Both the position numbers and the translations under genes were made by a program. The notes beneath the pieces were generated by a model, which did no database searches, was not told the origin of the DNA, and saw only the letters and a list, made by a program, of their open reading frames with translations. From Pseudanabaena sp. Salubria-1 (GTDB lineage Bacteria; Cyanobacteriota; Cyanobacteriia; Pseudanabaenales; Pseudanabaenaceae), in assembly GCA_023336205.1 (NCBI GenBank), contig JALQCR010000051.1:1-43439 (forward strand): a stretch of 43,439 nt of DNA. The letters run 5' to 3'. Positions 25,467 to 33,476 of this stretch are shown here, piece by piece (position 1 is the first letter of the stretch; the number at the start of each line of letters is the position of its first letter).

Positions 25467-26639
25467 ATGCTCAACCCAGACCCAAATTCCATTCAACTCA
25501 CCCAAGATGACTACGAGCGCTACTCCCGTCATCTGATCTTGCCTGAGGTTGGCGTAGAGGGGCAAAAAAGACTCAAGGCTGCCAGCGTACTCTGTATCGG
25601 CACGGGTGGCTTGGGTTCCCCTTTACTGTTATATCTTGCAGCCGCAGGTGTCGGACGCATTGGCATCGTGGACTTCGATGTGGTGGACACATCTAACCTC
25701 CAGCGTCAAGTCATTCATAGCACTAGCTCAGTCGGCAAACCGAAGATCGAATCTGCAAAGGCGCGAATCTTAGAAATCAACCCCTATTGCCAGATTGATC
25801 TATATAACACCCATTTATCTTCAGCCAATGCTCTGGAGATCATGGCTCCCTACGACATCGTTGTCGATGGTACGGATAACTTCCCCACGCGCTACCTTGT
25901 CAATGATGCCTGTGTATTGCTAAATAAGCCTAATGTCTACGGCTCTATTTTCCGCTTTGAAGGACAGGCAACTGTCTTTAATTATGAAGGTGGCCCCAAC
26001 TATCGCGATCTTTATCCAGAGCCACCACCTCCAGGATTAGTCCCCTCCTGCGCCGAAGGCGGCGTTTTAGGTATTCTGCCTGGAATCATTGGTGTAATCC
26101 AAGCTACTGAGACTGTCAAAATCATTCTTGGACAGGGAAATACTTTGAGCGGACGTTTGTTACTTTACGATGCCCTCAAGATGACCTTCCGAGAGCTAAA
26201 GCTCCGTCCAAATCCAATCCGTCCTGTAATCGAAGAATTGATCGATTACCAGATGTTCTGCGGTATTCCCCAACAAAAAGCAAACGAAATGGAAGCACAA
26301 CAGGCGATCGCCGAAATTACTGTTACCGAACTTAAAGCAATCATTGACGCTGGCGCTGAAGACTATGTGATCATTGATGTTCGTAATCCCAATGAGTGGG
26401 AAATTGGCAAAATTCCTAACACAGTTCTAGTACCTTTGCCAGAAATTGAAAATGGCAATGGTGTCGAGAAAGTTAAAGCTTTGCTAAATGGGCACAAGTT
26501 AATCGCACATTGCAAAATGGGTGGGCGATCGATGAAGGCTTTGGGCATTCTCAAGCAAGCTGGCATTGACGGGATCAATGTACAGGGCGGTATTAATGCT
26601 TGGAGCGATCAAATCGATCCTTCGATTCCCAAATATTAA
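25467..26639 (+). CDS. moeB: MoeB/MoeZ-like sulfur-carrier adenylyltransferase with rhodanese domain
   Basis: From the ATG at 25467 the protein has 390 residues. The E1-like ThiF domain shows the nucleotide-binding CIGTGGLGSPLLLYLAAAGVG (41-61), the RYSRHLILPEVG start typical of MoeB, and PSCAEGGVLG with a conserved Cys. The C-terminal rhodanese domain carries its active-site Cys in AHCKMGGRS. Such fusions adenylate and then thiolate sulfur carriers such as MoaD or ThiS for molybdopterin, thiamine or thio-cofactor synthesis. An upstream frame from 25401 would add 22 residues unlike the family. The stop lies within a 26-bp perfect palindrome shared with the convergent permease gene. Confidence 0.9.
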   Translation: MLNPDPNSIQLTQDDYERYSRHLILPEVGVEGQKRLKAASVLCIGTGGLGSPLLLYLAAAGVGRIGIVDFDVVDTSNLQRQVIHSTSSVGKPKIESAKARILEINPYCQIDLYNTHLSSANALEIMAPYDIVVDGTDNFPTRYLVNDACVLLNKPNVYGSIFRFEGQATVFNYEGGPNYRDLYPEPPPPGLVPSCAEGGVLGILPGIIGVIQATETVKIILGQGNTLSGRLLLYDALKMTFRELKLRPNPIRPVIEELIDYQMFCGIPQQKANEMEAQQAIAEITVTELKAIIDAGAEDYVIIDVRNPNEWEIGKIPNTVLVPLPEIENGNGVEKVKALLNGHKLIAHCKMGGRSMKALGILKQAGIDGINVQGGINAWSDQIDPSIPKY

Positions 26640-26690
26640 ACCGATAAAAAAGAAAGGGCGCTCAGCGCCCTTTCTTTTTTATCGGTTTAA
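26636..26690. terminator. 26-bp perfect palindrome, bidirectional terminator
   Basis: Arms 26636-26661 and 26665-26690 are perfectly complementary with a TCA loop. The tip is AAAGGGCGC-TCA-GCGCCCTTT with T6 in the right arm and A6 in the left, so it terminates both ways. It contains the stop codons of both convergent genes (26637-26639 and 26679-26681). Confidence 0.85.
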
Positions 26691-27575
26691 AGTTAATTCT
26701 TTTTTATTACCTAAAATCCCCTGTGGTCGCCAGACCATTAGCAAAATTAAAGTAACACCAATCAGCATTAGCTGAATTGCCTCAAACCTGCCACCATCAG
26801 CACGAATTTGTTCGGGCAGAAAACGAGGAAGAGCATTGTAAACCTGAAAAATTACCGCGCCAAGAATTACGCCAAGATTATTGCCCGCGCCACCAATGGT
26901 AACAATTGTCCATGCTTGGAACGTAATCAGGGGAATAAAATTATCGGGATAAACTGTGGTTAATTGCCAAGCGTAAAATGCTCCCGCCAAACCACCGATC
27001 GCACCACCGATCGCAAAGGCTTGGAGTTTATACCAAAATACATTTTTGCCCAGCGCCTTGGCAACTTCCTCATCTTCACGAATTGCCTTTAGCACTCGTC
27101 CCCAAGGCGATCGCACGAGCCACTCTAAACGCCAGTACACTACAGCCACGACCACCAATAACAGCGCCGCTAACACAAAAGAATAATATTGCCGTGAGAC
27201 GAGATTAACTAACGGAAGCGGGAAGTCCTGCACGCCCCTTGTCCCTTTGGTCAGCCATTCTTCATTGTTTACGAACAGACGCACCATTTCGGACACGCCG
27301 ATAGTAACGATACCTAGATAGTCTTCGCGCAATTTTAAGGCGGTGCTGCCGATAATTATGCCGAGCAACCCTGCGATCGCTGCTGCGATCAGAAAAGCAA
27401 GGAACCAAGGCACACCATTGAGACTGAGCAACACCGTTGTATATGCCCCAACCGTCATAAACGCCACATGACCAAAGTTAACTAACCCTGCAAATCCCCA
27501 TTGCAGATTTAGCCCCAGACTAAACAAAGCAAAGATTGCCGCGTTAATGAAAAGTGTTGAGATGTATTCGATCAT
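26679..27575 (-). CDS. Branched-chain amino acid-type ABC transporter permease (LivM family)
   Basis: The 298-residue permease has about eight or nine membrane segments and the LivM hallmarks: GLNLQWGFAGLVNFGHVAFM, LREDYLGIVTIG, and the ATPase-coupling loop SPWGRVLKAIREDEEVAKALG. A C-terminal GGAGNNLGVILGA also fits. It would import branched-chain or neutral amino acids, as in the cyanobacterial Nat system, together with a LivH-type permease, two ATPases and a binding protein. None of these partners is next to it, so they must be encoded elsewhere. A 19-bp palindrome lies just upstream. Confidence 0.9.
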   Translation of the reverse strand: MIEYISTLFINAAIFALFSLGLNLQWGFAGLVNFGHVAFMTVGAYTTVLLSLNGVPWFLAFLIAAAIAGLLGIIIGSTALKLREDYLGIVTIGVSEMVRLFVNNEEWLTKGTRGVQDFPLPLVNLVSRQYYSFVLAALLLVVVAVVYWRLEWLVRSPWGRVLKAIREDEEVAKALGKNVFWYKLQAFAIGGAIGGLAGAFYAWQLTTVYPDNFIPLITFQAWTIVTIGGAGNNLGVILGAVIFQVYNALPRFLPEQIRADGGRFEAIQLMLIGVTLILLMVWRPQGILGNKKELTLNR

Positions 27576-27591
27576 AGATAAATTTACCCAG

Positions 27592-27632
27592 CCATAGAAT
27601 TAGGGGATGTAAAACATCCCCTAATTCTATGG
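27592..27632. repeat. 19-bp perfect palindrome between divergent genes
   Basis: Arms 27592-27610 and 27614-27632 (CCATAGAATTAGGGGATGT and its complement) enclose an AAA loop. It lies 17 bp before the permease start, between two divergent promoters. Possible roles are an operator, a leader hairpin or a mobile repeat; none can be shown. Confidence 0.65.
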
Positions 27633-27695
27633 GTTTGCTATAAATTGACTGCGCTAGCGATATAGTAAGTTTAGACTGGTACGCTTGAAAACACC

Positions 27696-29726
27696 ATGAG
27701 TCTATGCATTAATCCCACTTGCCCTAATCCAGATCACCCTGATAATGACAAATACCCAACCTGTCAAGGATGTGGCTCCGAATTATTGATTGATGGTTGT
27801 TATACAGTCACTAAACTATTAAGTGATTCTGGTGGCTTCGGCATGATCTATGAAGCTGCCGATCGCGCAGGCAAGCCCAAAATCTTAAAAGTCCTTAAAC
27901 AGGAGTTGAATGAAGATAGTAAAGCTGTGTCGCTGTTTCAGCAAGAAGCTTTTGTCCTAGGACAGATAGAACATGCAGGCATACCCAAAATTGAGACCTA
28001 TGTGCATCATAATCTCGAAAACGGGACAATGCTGCATGGCATTATCATGCAAAAAATTGAAGGGCTCAACCTCGAACAGTGGATCAAACAACGCGATCGC
28101 AAACCGATCGCACAAAAGCGGGCGATCACTTGGCTAAAGCAATTGGTGGATATTCTCGCCGTAGTTCATCGCAACAAATATTTTCATCGCGATATTAAGC
28201 CCGCAAACATTATGTTGTCCCCGTCAGGGCAGCTAGTTTTAATTGATTTCGGCACAGCTCGCGAAGCCACGCATACCTATCTTGCCAAGATTGGTGGTGT
28301 GCAGGGTATTACGAGCATTAGCTCAGTGGGATATACTGCGCCCGAGCAGGAAAAAGGATTTGCTGTCCCACAGTCCGATTTTTATGCGCTCGGCTGCACG
28401 ATGATCCATTTGGTGACAGGAAAATATCCCCTTGATACTTACAATCCCGATCGCGATGTCTTTGAGTGGCGATCGCACGCACCTGAAATTTCGGACGAGT
28501 TTGCCGATTTAATTGATGCGCTGATTGCGCGTAAGCCCAGCGATCGCCCAATTAATTGTGAAGCGATTTTAAAAGTTATCAAGGAAATTGAACTAATCGA
28601 TAAGCTTGCGCCAAACGATAAGAACAAAGCCAAGCGGAAATCAATTAAACAATCGATTAAAGGCTCAACCCGCAAACCGACTTCACCGATTTTATTGACT
28701 ATATCGGTAATGATTGCCGCTTTGGTCGGACTGAGCATCGGTACATTAATTAAGGTTTCGGCGATCGGCAATTTTGATGATTTTAGTATTCAAATGCCAG
28801 TTTTCCAGAAAAAGCGTCTGACTCCGACAAAATTTTTGCAAAAACATACTGATGCGGTTCAAAGCGTGGCGCTTAGTCCCGATGGCAAAATAATTGCTAG
28901 TGCTAGTGATGACGGAACCGTCAAGCTGTGGGAATTAGAAGGAGATAATCTTATTCCCATTAAGGAAATAAAAGATCAAGGCGGATGGGTGCGAGCAGTA
29001 GTCTTTTTATCCGATCGCCAAATTATCACCGCTGGTCAAGATAAAAACATCAAAATCATTGATATAGCGACTGGGAAAGTAGTCAAAACCCTGAGTGGTC
29101 ATACAAACCTGATCAATAATTTGGCGATCTCACCTGCTAGTGATCTACTAGTTAGTGGTAGCTATGACAGTAAAGTGAATCTTTGGCAAATCTCTACAGG
29201 CAAACTGCTGCGATCGCTAACGGATCATACTGATAGAATTTGGGGATTAGCTATTTCTCCCGATGGTAAGCAAGTTGTCAGCGCCAGTCGCGACAAGACA
29301 GTACGTATTTGGGATGTTAAGACTGGCAAAAGCTTAAAAATCCTCGACCATCCATCAGGAGTTACCTGTGTATTAGTAACTCCTGATGGTAAGCGCGTAA
29401 TTAGTGGCAGTAGTGACAACTTAATTAGAGTATGGGATCTCGCTTCAGGTAAAAAACTATTTGAATTAAGCGAACATCAAGATGCGATCGGTGCGATCTC
29501 GATTACTAGCGACGGTAAATATCTCTTTAGTGGCGGCAAAGATATCCAGAATTCTATCCATTTATGGAATCTGCAAACTAAATCTTCAATCTGGAATTTG
29601 ATTGGTCACACAGATTTGGTAACTTCTTTAGTGATTACTCCTGATCAGCTCAAACTAATTAGCAGCAGCCAAGATAAAAATATTAATATTTGGGAAATAC
29701 CTAAGGGACTTACACAAAATAATTGA
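27696..29726 (+). CDS. Ser/Thr protein kinase with zinc ribbon, membrane segment and seven WD40 repeats
   Basis: The 676-residue protein has four parts. A short zinc-ribbon-like head holds Cys4, 9, 23 and 26. The Hanks-type kinase domain (about 36-298) has SGGFGMIYEA, the Lys in KILKVL, HRDIKPANIM with Asp166, and DFG at 184-186; YTAPEQ is intact, so it should be active. One membrane helix follows (about 331-353). Seven WD40 repeats (about 384-672) follow, enough for a complete propeller on the far side of the membrane. Such kinases are common in filamentous cyanobacteria; targets are unknown. It stands alone, with a strong hairpin after it. Confidence 0.93.
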   Translation: MSLCINPTCPNPDHPDNDKYPTCQGCGSELLIDGCYTVTKLLSDSGGFGMIYEAADRAGKPKILKVLKQELNEDSKAVSLFQQEAFVLGQIEHAGIPKIETYVHHNLENGTMLHGIIMQKIEGLNLEQWIKQRDRKPIAQKRAITWLKQLVDILAVVHRNKYFHRDIKPANIMLSPSGQLVLIDFGTAREATHTYLAKIGGVQGITSISSVGYTAPEQEKGFAVPQSDFYALGCTMIHLVTGKYPLDTYNPDRDVFEWRSHAPEISDEFADLIDALIARKPSDRPINCEAILKVIKEIELIDKLAPNDKNKAKRKSIKQSIKGSTRKPTSPILLTISVMIAALVGLSIGTLIKVSAIGNFDDFSIQMPVFQKKRLTPTKFLQKHTDAVQSVALSPDGKIIASASDDGTVKLWELEGDNLIPIKEIKDQGGWVRAVVFLSDRQIITAGQDKNIKIIDIATGKVVKTLSGHTNLINNLAISPASDLLVSGSYDSKVNLWQISTGKLLRSLTDHTDRIWGLAISPDGKQVVSASRDKTVRIWDVKTGKSLKILDHPSGVTCVLVTPDGKRVISGSSDNLIRVWDLASGKKLFELSEHQDAIGAISITSDGKYLFSGGKDIQNSIHLWNLQTKSSIWNLIGHTDLVTSLVITPDQLKLISSSQDKNINIWEIPKGLTQNN

Positions 29727-29727
29727 T

Positions 29728-29772
29728 CCCAAAAATGTTGTGGCGGGCGTAGCTCGCCACAACATTTTTGGG
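29728..29772. terminator. Hairpin terminator after the kinase gene
   Basis: CCCAAAAATGTTGTGGCG pairs with CGCCACAACATTTTTGGG around a GC-rich tip (GGC-GTA-GCT), then TTTTA. It starts two bases past the kinase stop. Confidence 0.75.
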
Positions 29773-29833
29773 TTTTATATGGATCATTTTTTCCTTGGAG
29801 ATCCCTAAGCCTTAAGAAATGGTAACTTACTAT

Positions 29834-31360
29834 ACTTTAGTTTGGACTAATGGGCAGGTATGAGAGAGGAACCAAAAGACACGAGAAAATTGAGCAGGAG
29901 CTTGCAATAGCAAAATCCAGCTCAAAATTGAGAAGAGAAGCAGAACCTAAATGGCAATTGGATGGGTTGGCGCAGGAGTCTTTTCAGTTTTCTTTCTTTT
30001 TGAGGCGTGTTTTTTAACAGTCGGATAGCGAATACGAGGAGGAAGGCGATCGCCTAAGGAGCGTCCGGGCGATTTACCGCGTAGTTTAGGAGGGATTGCA
30101 GGAGTACCAATCGCGGCAATAATTACCGCAAATGATTGAGCGACACGACCAGGAGCAAGATTATCCTGAGGAGACTGCCAAGGTAAAGGAGCATCAACAC
30201 AATCGAGACGAGCGAACCAAAGTTGCCAAGTCATTAAAGGCATCAAAGCACTCCAACGCTCAGCCGCCTGAGTAGAGGTAATCTGGGGCAGAGTCCAATG
30301 TAACCGTTGCTTGGCAAAACGATACCAATGCTCTATGGCAAAGCGACGCAAGTATTTTAACCAAAGAGTTTCCAAAGCAGGCATAGTTTTACCCAACCAA
30401 GCCAACCACATGGGCTGAAACTTACGGTTGCGCCCCAAGGGTTCAATCACCTCAATTCTAAAAATCTGCATCGGTCTTTCTGGAGAAGTACGGAAATGAA
30501 AGTCACGCCAATAAGTTACCCGTACCCGACCTATTTTTGGGTCTGTAATTTCTATAGTGGTGTCGGCAACAGCCCAAGTTTCTGGGGCATTCAGTTTGAA
30601 TTTATGCCCATGTTTACAAGGTGCACCACGACCGCTATAGGCAGACGGAACTCCCCAAACACAGCGATTAGATGCCAAACGTAGTAATAAATCCGCCTCA
30701 ATATTCGCTGTTGCTTTCACAAAACTTGCATTCCCATATCCTCGGTCATAGACAGCTAGGGGGCGTACGCTTAACTGCTTTGTGACTTGTTTGAGTTGGA
30801 AGGCAGCTTTACTCACAGGAGTCTCGAAACTGGTGATCCGCTCATGTTTTATCGGTAGCGCCCAACTCCCACTTGCTTCGGGAATCCACGCCAACGTGCT
30901 GTAGCTTTGTCCTACGCCGATACTTTCGTCTTTGCCATGATGGAATCCTCTTTCCTTCAGCGTTTCCGCATCTGGTCGCAACCACACGCTATTATCTCCA
31001 GCCAGACAAGGTTGCTCTTCGGTTGGGATCTCTTGCACCATTAGTTTCATCAACTTTCCTCTTGCTGGTCGGCTATCGCGCAGTCCCTCATAAATACTTG
31101 ACCATTTTCGCCGAAATAATGGATTCATTGACAGACTCACATACGAGCTAATGCTCGGACTTGTCAGGACGGCATCCATTAATTCAAATACTGCATCTTT
31201 TCCTGTTCCTAGGTATTCATATATCGACTTGCGAAATTCTTGTAATTTTTGGAAAATCATAGTAGTCAATGTCAATTTGGTTTATTGATCATTGCTCTTT
31301 TGGCAGTTTGTGACATTCACTTCCTGCCTTTCTTTTCTTCTTTTTAGTCTAAAGTCCAGT
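29834..31360. mobile_element. IS4-superfamily/IS701-like insertion sequence, 1527 bp
   Basis: The likely ends are imperfect 17-bp inverted repeats (ACTTTAGTTTGGACTAA at left, complement of TTAGTCTAAAGTCCAGT at right; 13 of 17 match). They are flanked by 5-bp direct repeats ACTAT (29829-29833 and 31361-31365). One transposase gene lies inside on the minus strand. Family placement is tentative. Confidence 0.75.
29947..31275 (-). CDS. DDE transposase, IS4/IS701-like
   Basis: The 442-residue protein has a DDE pattern: AGDNSVWLRP, VYDRGYGNASFV, and FAIEHWYRFAKQRLHW with the Glu in the YREK-like helix. A beta-rich insertion (VWGVPSAYSGRGAPCKHGHKF) sits between the second Asp and the Glu, as in IS4-type enzymes. 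The C-terminal tail is basic and Pro-rich (KKHASKRKKTEKTPAPTHP). All acidic residues are present, so it may be active. It resembles transposases found in many copies in cyanobacteria. I cannot fix the subfamily without a search. Confidence 0.85.
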   Translation of the reverse strand: MTLTTMIFQKLQEFRKSIYEYLGTGKDAVFELMDAVLTSPSISSYVSLSMNPLFRRKWSSIYEGLRDSRPARGKLMKLMVQEIPTEEQPCLAGDNSVWLRPDAETLKERGFHHGKDESIGVGQSYSTLAWIPEASGSWALPIKHERITSFETPVSKAAFQLKQVTKQLSVRPLAVYDRGYGNASFVKATANIEADLLLRLASNRCVWGVPSAYSGRGAPCKHGHKFKLNAPETWAVADTTIEITDPKIGRVRVTYWRDFHFRTSPERPMQIFRIEVIEPLGRNRKFQPMWLAWLGKTMPALETLWLKYLRRFAIEHWYRFAKQRLHWTLPQITSTQAAERWSALMPLMTWQLWFARLDCVDAPLPWQSPQDNLAPGRVAQSFAVIIAAIGTPAIPPKLRGKSPGRSLGDRLPPRIRYPTVKKHASKRKKTEKTPAPTHPIAI

Positions 31361-31435
31361 ACTATAAATACGCGATGAAAGCACTCACCTGTAAACGAGA
31401 ATCGTCAGCATATTTCAGCGCTTTGCGTTCAAACT

Positions 31436-31497
31436 AGAACCAATAATTTTTTTTAAAGTGTTGCTTTGTGGCACTTTTAAAAAATTTATTTTGGTTC
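31436..31497. repeat. Family 3 hairpin (AAAG-GTTGCTT type)
   Basis: AACCAATAATTTTTTTT, then AAAGTGTTGCTTTGTGGCAC, then TTTTAAAAAATTTATTTTGGTT, forms an imperfect stem. The core resembles that at 37301-37349 (AAAGCGTTGCTTCACAACGC). Confidence 0.5.
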
Positions 31498-31589
31498 GTT
31501 TGATTGAAAATTGCTGCAAGAAAGCAAGGACTAACTTCACGATTTTTCACACTTGATAGAATCAGCGCTTATTAAGTGAGTGAAGCCCA

Positions 31590-31626
31590 AGGTTTGTGTT
31601 TTTGCCAAAGGCAAAAATACAAACCT
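31590..31626. repeat. 17-bp hairpin upstream of the first FecR gene
   Basis: AGGTTTGTGTTTTTGCC pairs with GGCAAAAATACAAACCT (one wobble) around AAA, 64 bp before the FecR start. The 415-bp region from the IS to this gene holds this hairpin, the family 3 hairpin and presumably the cassette promoter, but no gene. Confidence 0.6.
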
Positions 31627-31690
31627 GTACTTTGGTAGACTAGAAAATGCTACAGCACAAATTTTTAGTAAATAGCAAAATGCATACAAA

Positions 31691-32575
31691 ATGCTGCAAA
31701 AACGAAAGGAACTAAATCTAATTTTTATTGCTTGTTTGGGACTTCTAATTAATGTCTCAGCAACAATCTTACTACCTCAAGAGCAGCAAAAAATTGAAGC
31801 TCAAAGAGCTATTCAGGTTCGGACTGACCAATGGTTAAAAGTTGAACAAATGTCGGGGAATGTCACCTATCGAAATTTATACAATTACGCGAATCGACCA
31901 GCAAGAGTTGGCGATCGCTTACAAGCGGCCAGTGACGAAATTTCTACAGGCGCAAATAGCTCGGCTGTTTTGAGTGTAGATACGGGCATTGGTTCAATCT
32001 ATGTGACAGAAAATACAACTATCCAAATCCGTTCTTTTCGGGTTGCCTCAGATAATGGACGGATCACTAATTTGTTTGTACCTCGTGGTAAGGCAAGACT
32101 ACAGATTCGTAAATTTACGAATCGTGGATCTCAACTCAATATTCAGACTCCTGCGGGCATAAGTGGGGTACGGGGTACTAAGTATATTGTGAACGCCAAA
32201 CCAAACGGCAATATGGTGCTGACAACGATTACGGGGATTGTGGCAACGACCGCTCAGAACCAGACAAAACTGGTCAATGGGGGATTTCAGAATTTGACGG
32301 TTGTTGGTGAACCGCCATCAGATGCAGTACCAATTCGCAACGATGCAAGTTTGAACTATGTAATTAATAAAAAAACAGCAGGTTCAGGACGTTCTATTGT
32401 TTTATCTGGTTACACTGATCCTTTTAATACTGTTAAGGTAGACGGGTTGGAACAGTCTTTAGATCGCAGCGGAAGGTTTTCCCTACAATTGCCTGCTACT
32501 TCAAATCTAAAAGTGAATATAACAGTGGAAACTTCTTTGGGGAAAGTACAAGTCTATGAGATTCCGATTCTCTGA
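31691..32575 (+). CDS. FecR-domain exported protein, first of tandem pair
   Basis: The 294-residue protein has an N-terminal membrane signal (LIFIACLGLLINVSATILL), then a FecR domain (about 70-190) with DEISTGANSSAVLSVDTGIG and the signature TPAGISGVRGTKY. A C-terminal Ig-like domain follows (TDPFNTVKVDGLEQSL), ending VYEIPIL. In cyanobacteria stand-alone FecR proteins are not tied to iron uptake; here it heads a cassette with CHASE2 sensors, so it may be a periplasmic partner or ligand-binding subunit of the sensor. The last 20 nt overlap the next gene out of frame. It is highly similar to the next FecR protein. Confidence 0.85.
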   Translation: MLQKRKELNLIFIACLGLLINVSATILLPQEQQKIEAQRAIQVRTDQWLKVEQMSGNVTYRNLYNYANRPARVGDRLQAASDEISTGANSSAVLSVDTGIGSIYVTENTTIQIRSFRVASDNGRITNLFVPRGKARLQIRKFTNRGSQLNIQTPAGISGVRGTKYIVNAKPNGNMVLTTITGIVATTAQNQTKLVNGGFQNLTVVGEPPSDAVPIRNDASLNYVINKKTAGSGRSIVLSGYTDPFNTVKVDGLEQSLDRSGRFSLQLPATSNLKVNITVETSLGKVQVYEIPIL

Positions 32576-33476
32576 ATTTATTTCTCAACTTTTTTCTAAA
32601 AAACATATAAATCCAAACATAATTGTTTTTGCTTTTCTAATGTTGCTTATCGATGTATCTGGGATTTCTTTATTATCTCAAGAACATCAAAAAGTTGAGG
32701 CTCAAAAAGATATTCAGATTCGGACTGATCAATGGTTAAAAGTTGAAGAAATAATAGGAAATGTCACATATCGTAATTTTTATAATTATGACAATCGCCC
32801 AGCAAAAGTGGGCGATCTTTTACAAACTACTAGTGATGAAATTTCAACGGGAGCAAACGGCTCGGCAATTTTGACCGTAGACACAGCCGTAGGCTCGATC
32901 TATATTGCCGAAAACACAACTATCCAAATTCGTTCTTTTCGGATAGCCTCAGACAATGGGCGAATTACCAATTTATTTGTCCCACGAGGAAAGGTAAGAC
33001 TACAGATTCGTAAATTTACCCATCGAGGATCTCAGATTAATATCCAAACTCCTGCTGGTATTAGTGGGGTTCGGGGCACACAATATATTGCACTCGTCAA
33101 GCCAAATGGGAATATGTTGATTACCACAATTGAGGGGAGTGTGGCGACGACTGCTCAAAATCATACTGAAATAGTTGATGCTGGATTTCAAAACATCACA
33201 GTTGTTGGTGAACCGCCTTCGATACCTATTCCTTTTACCGATGACGCAAGTTTGAGATATATAATTGATAGACAAGTATCAGGTTTAAGCCGTTCTATAG
33301 TTGTGTCGGGTTACACTAGTCCTTCTAACACCGTTAAGGTAGATAAATTGGAACAATCTTTAGATGGCAATGGAGAGTTTTCCCTAAAATTTCCTGCAAC
33401 TTCAAGCCTAAAAGTTAAAGTAACAGTGGAAACTCCTACGGGAAAGATACAAGTCTATGAGATCCCCATTCTCTGA
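32556..33476 (+). CDS. FecR-domain exported protein, second of tandem pair
   Basis: The 306-residue paralogue of the preceding protein has the same FecR (TPAGISGVRGTQY) and Ig-like (TSPSNTVKVDKLEQSL) domains and ending VYEIPIL. Its first 16 residues (MRFRFSEFISQLFSKK) do not match the first FecR protein but do match the start of the downstream CHASE2 protein (MRSPFSEFISRLFPKL). This points to a tandem duplication with its breakpoint just inside the CHASE2 gene. It overlaps both neighbours by 20 nt, so translation of all three is probably coupled. Confidence 0.85.
   Translation: MRFRFSEFISQLFSKKHINPNIIVFAFLMLLIDVSGISLLSQEHQKVEAQKDIQIRTDQWLKVEEIIGNVTYRNFYNYDNRPAKVGDLLQTTSDEISTGANGSAILTVDTAVGSIYIAENTTIQIRSFRIASDNGRITNLFVPRGKVRLQIRKFTHRGSQINIQTPAGISGVRGTQYIALVKPNGNMLITTIEGSVATTAQNHTEIVDAGFQNITVVGEPPSIPIPFTDDASLRYIIDRQVSGLSRSIVVSGYTSPSNTVKVDKLEQSLDGNGEFSLKFPATSSLKVKVTVETPTGKIQVYEIPIL

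Noticed and set aside
30496..31151. Plus-strand frames opposite the IS4/IS701-like transposase
   Set aside because: Shadow frames; composition reflects the transposase codons on the other strand.
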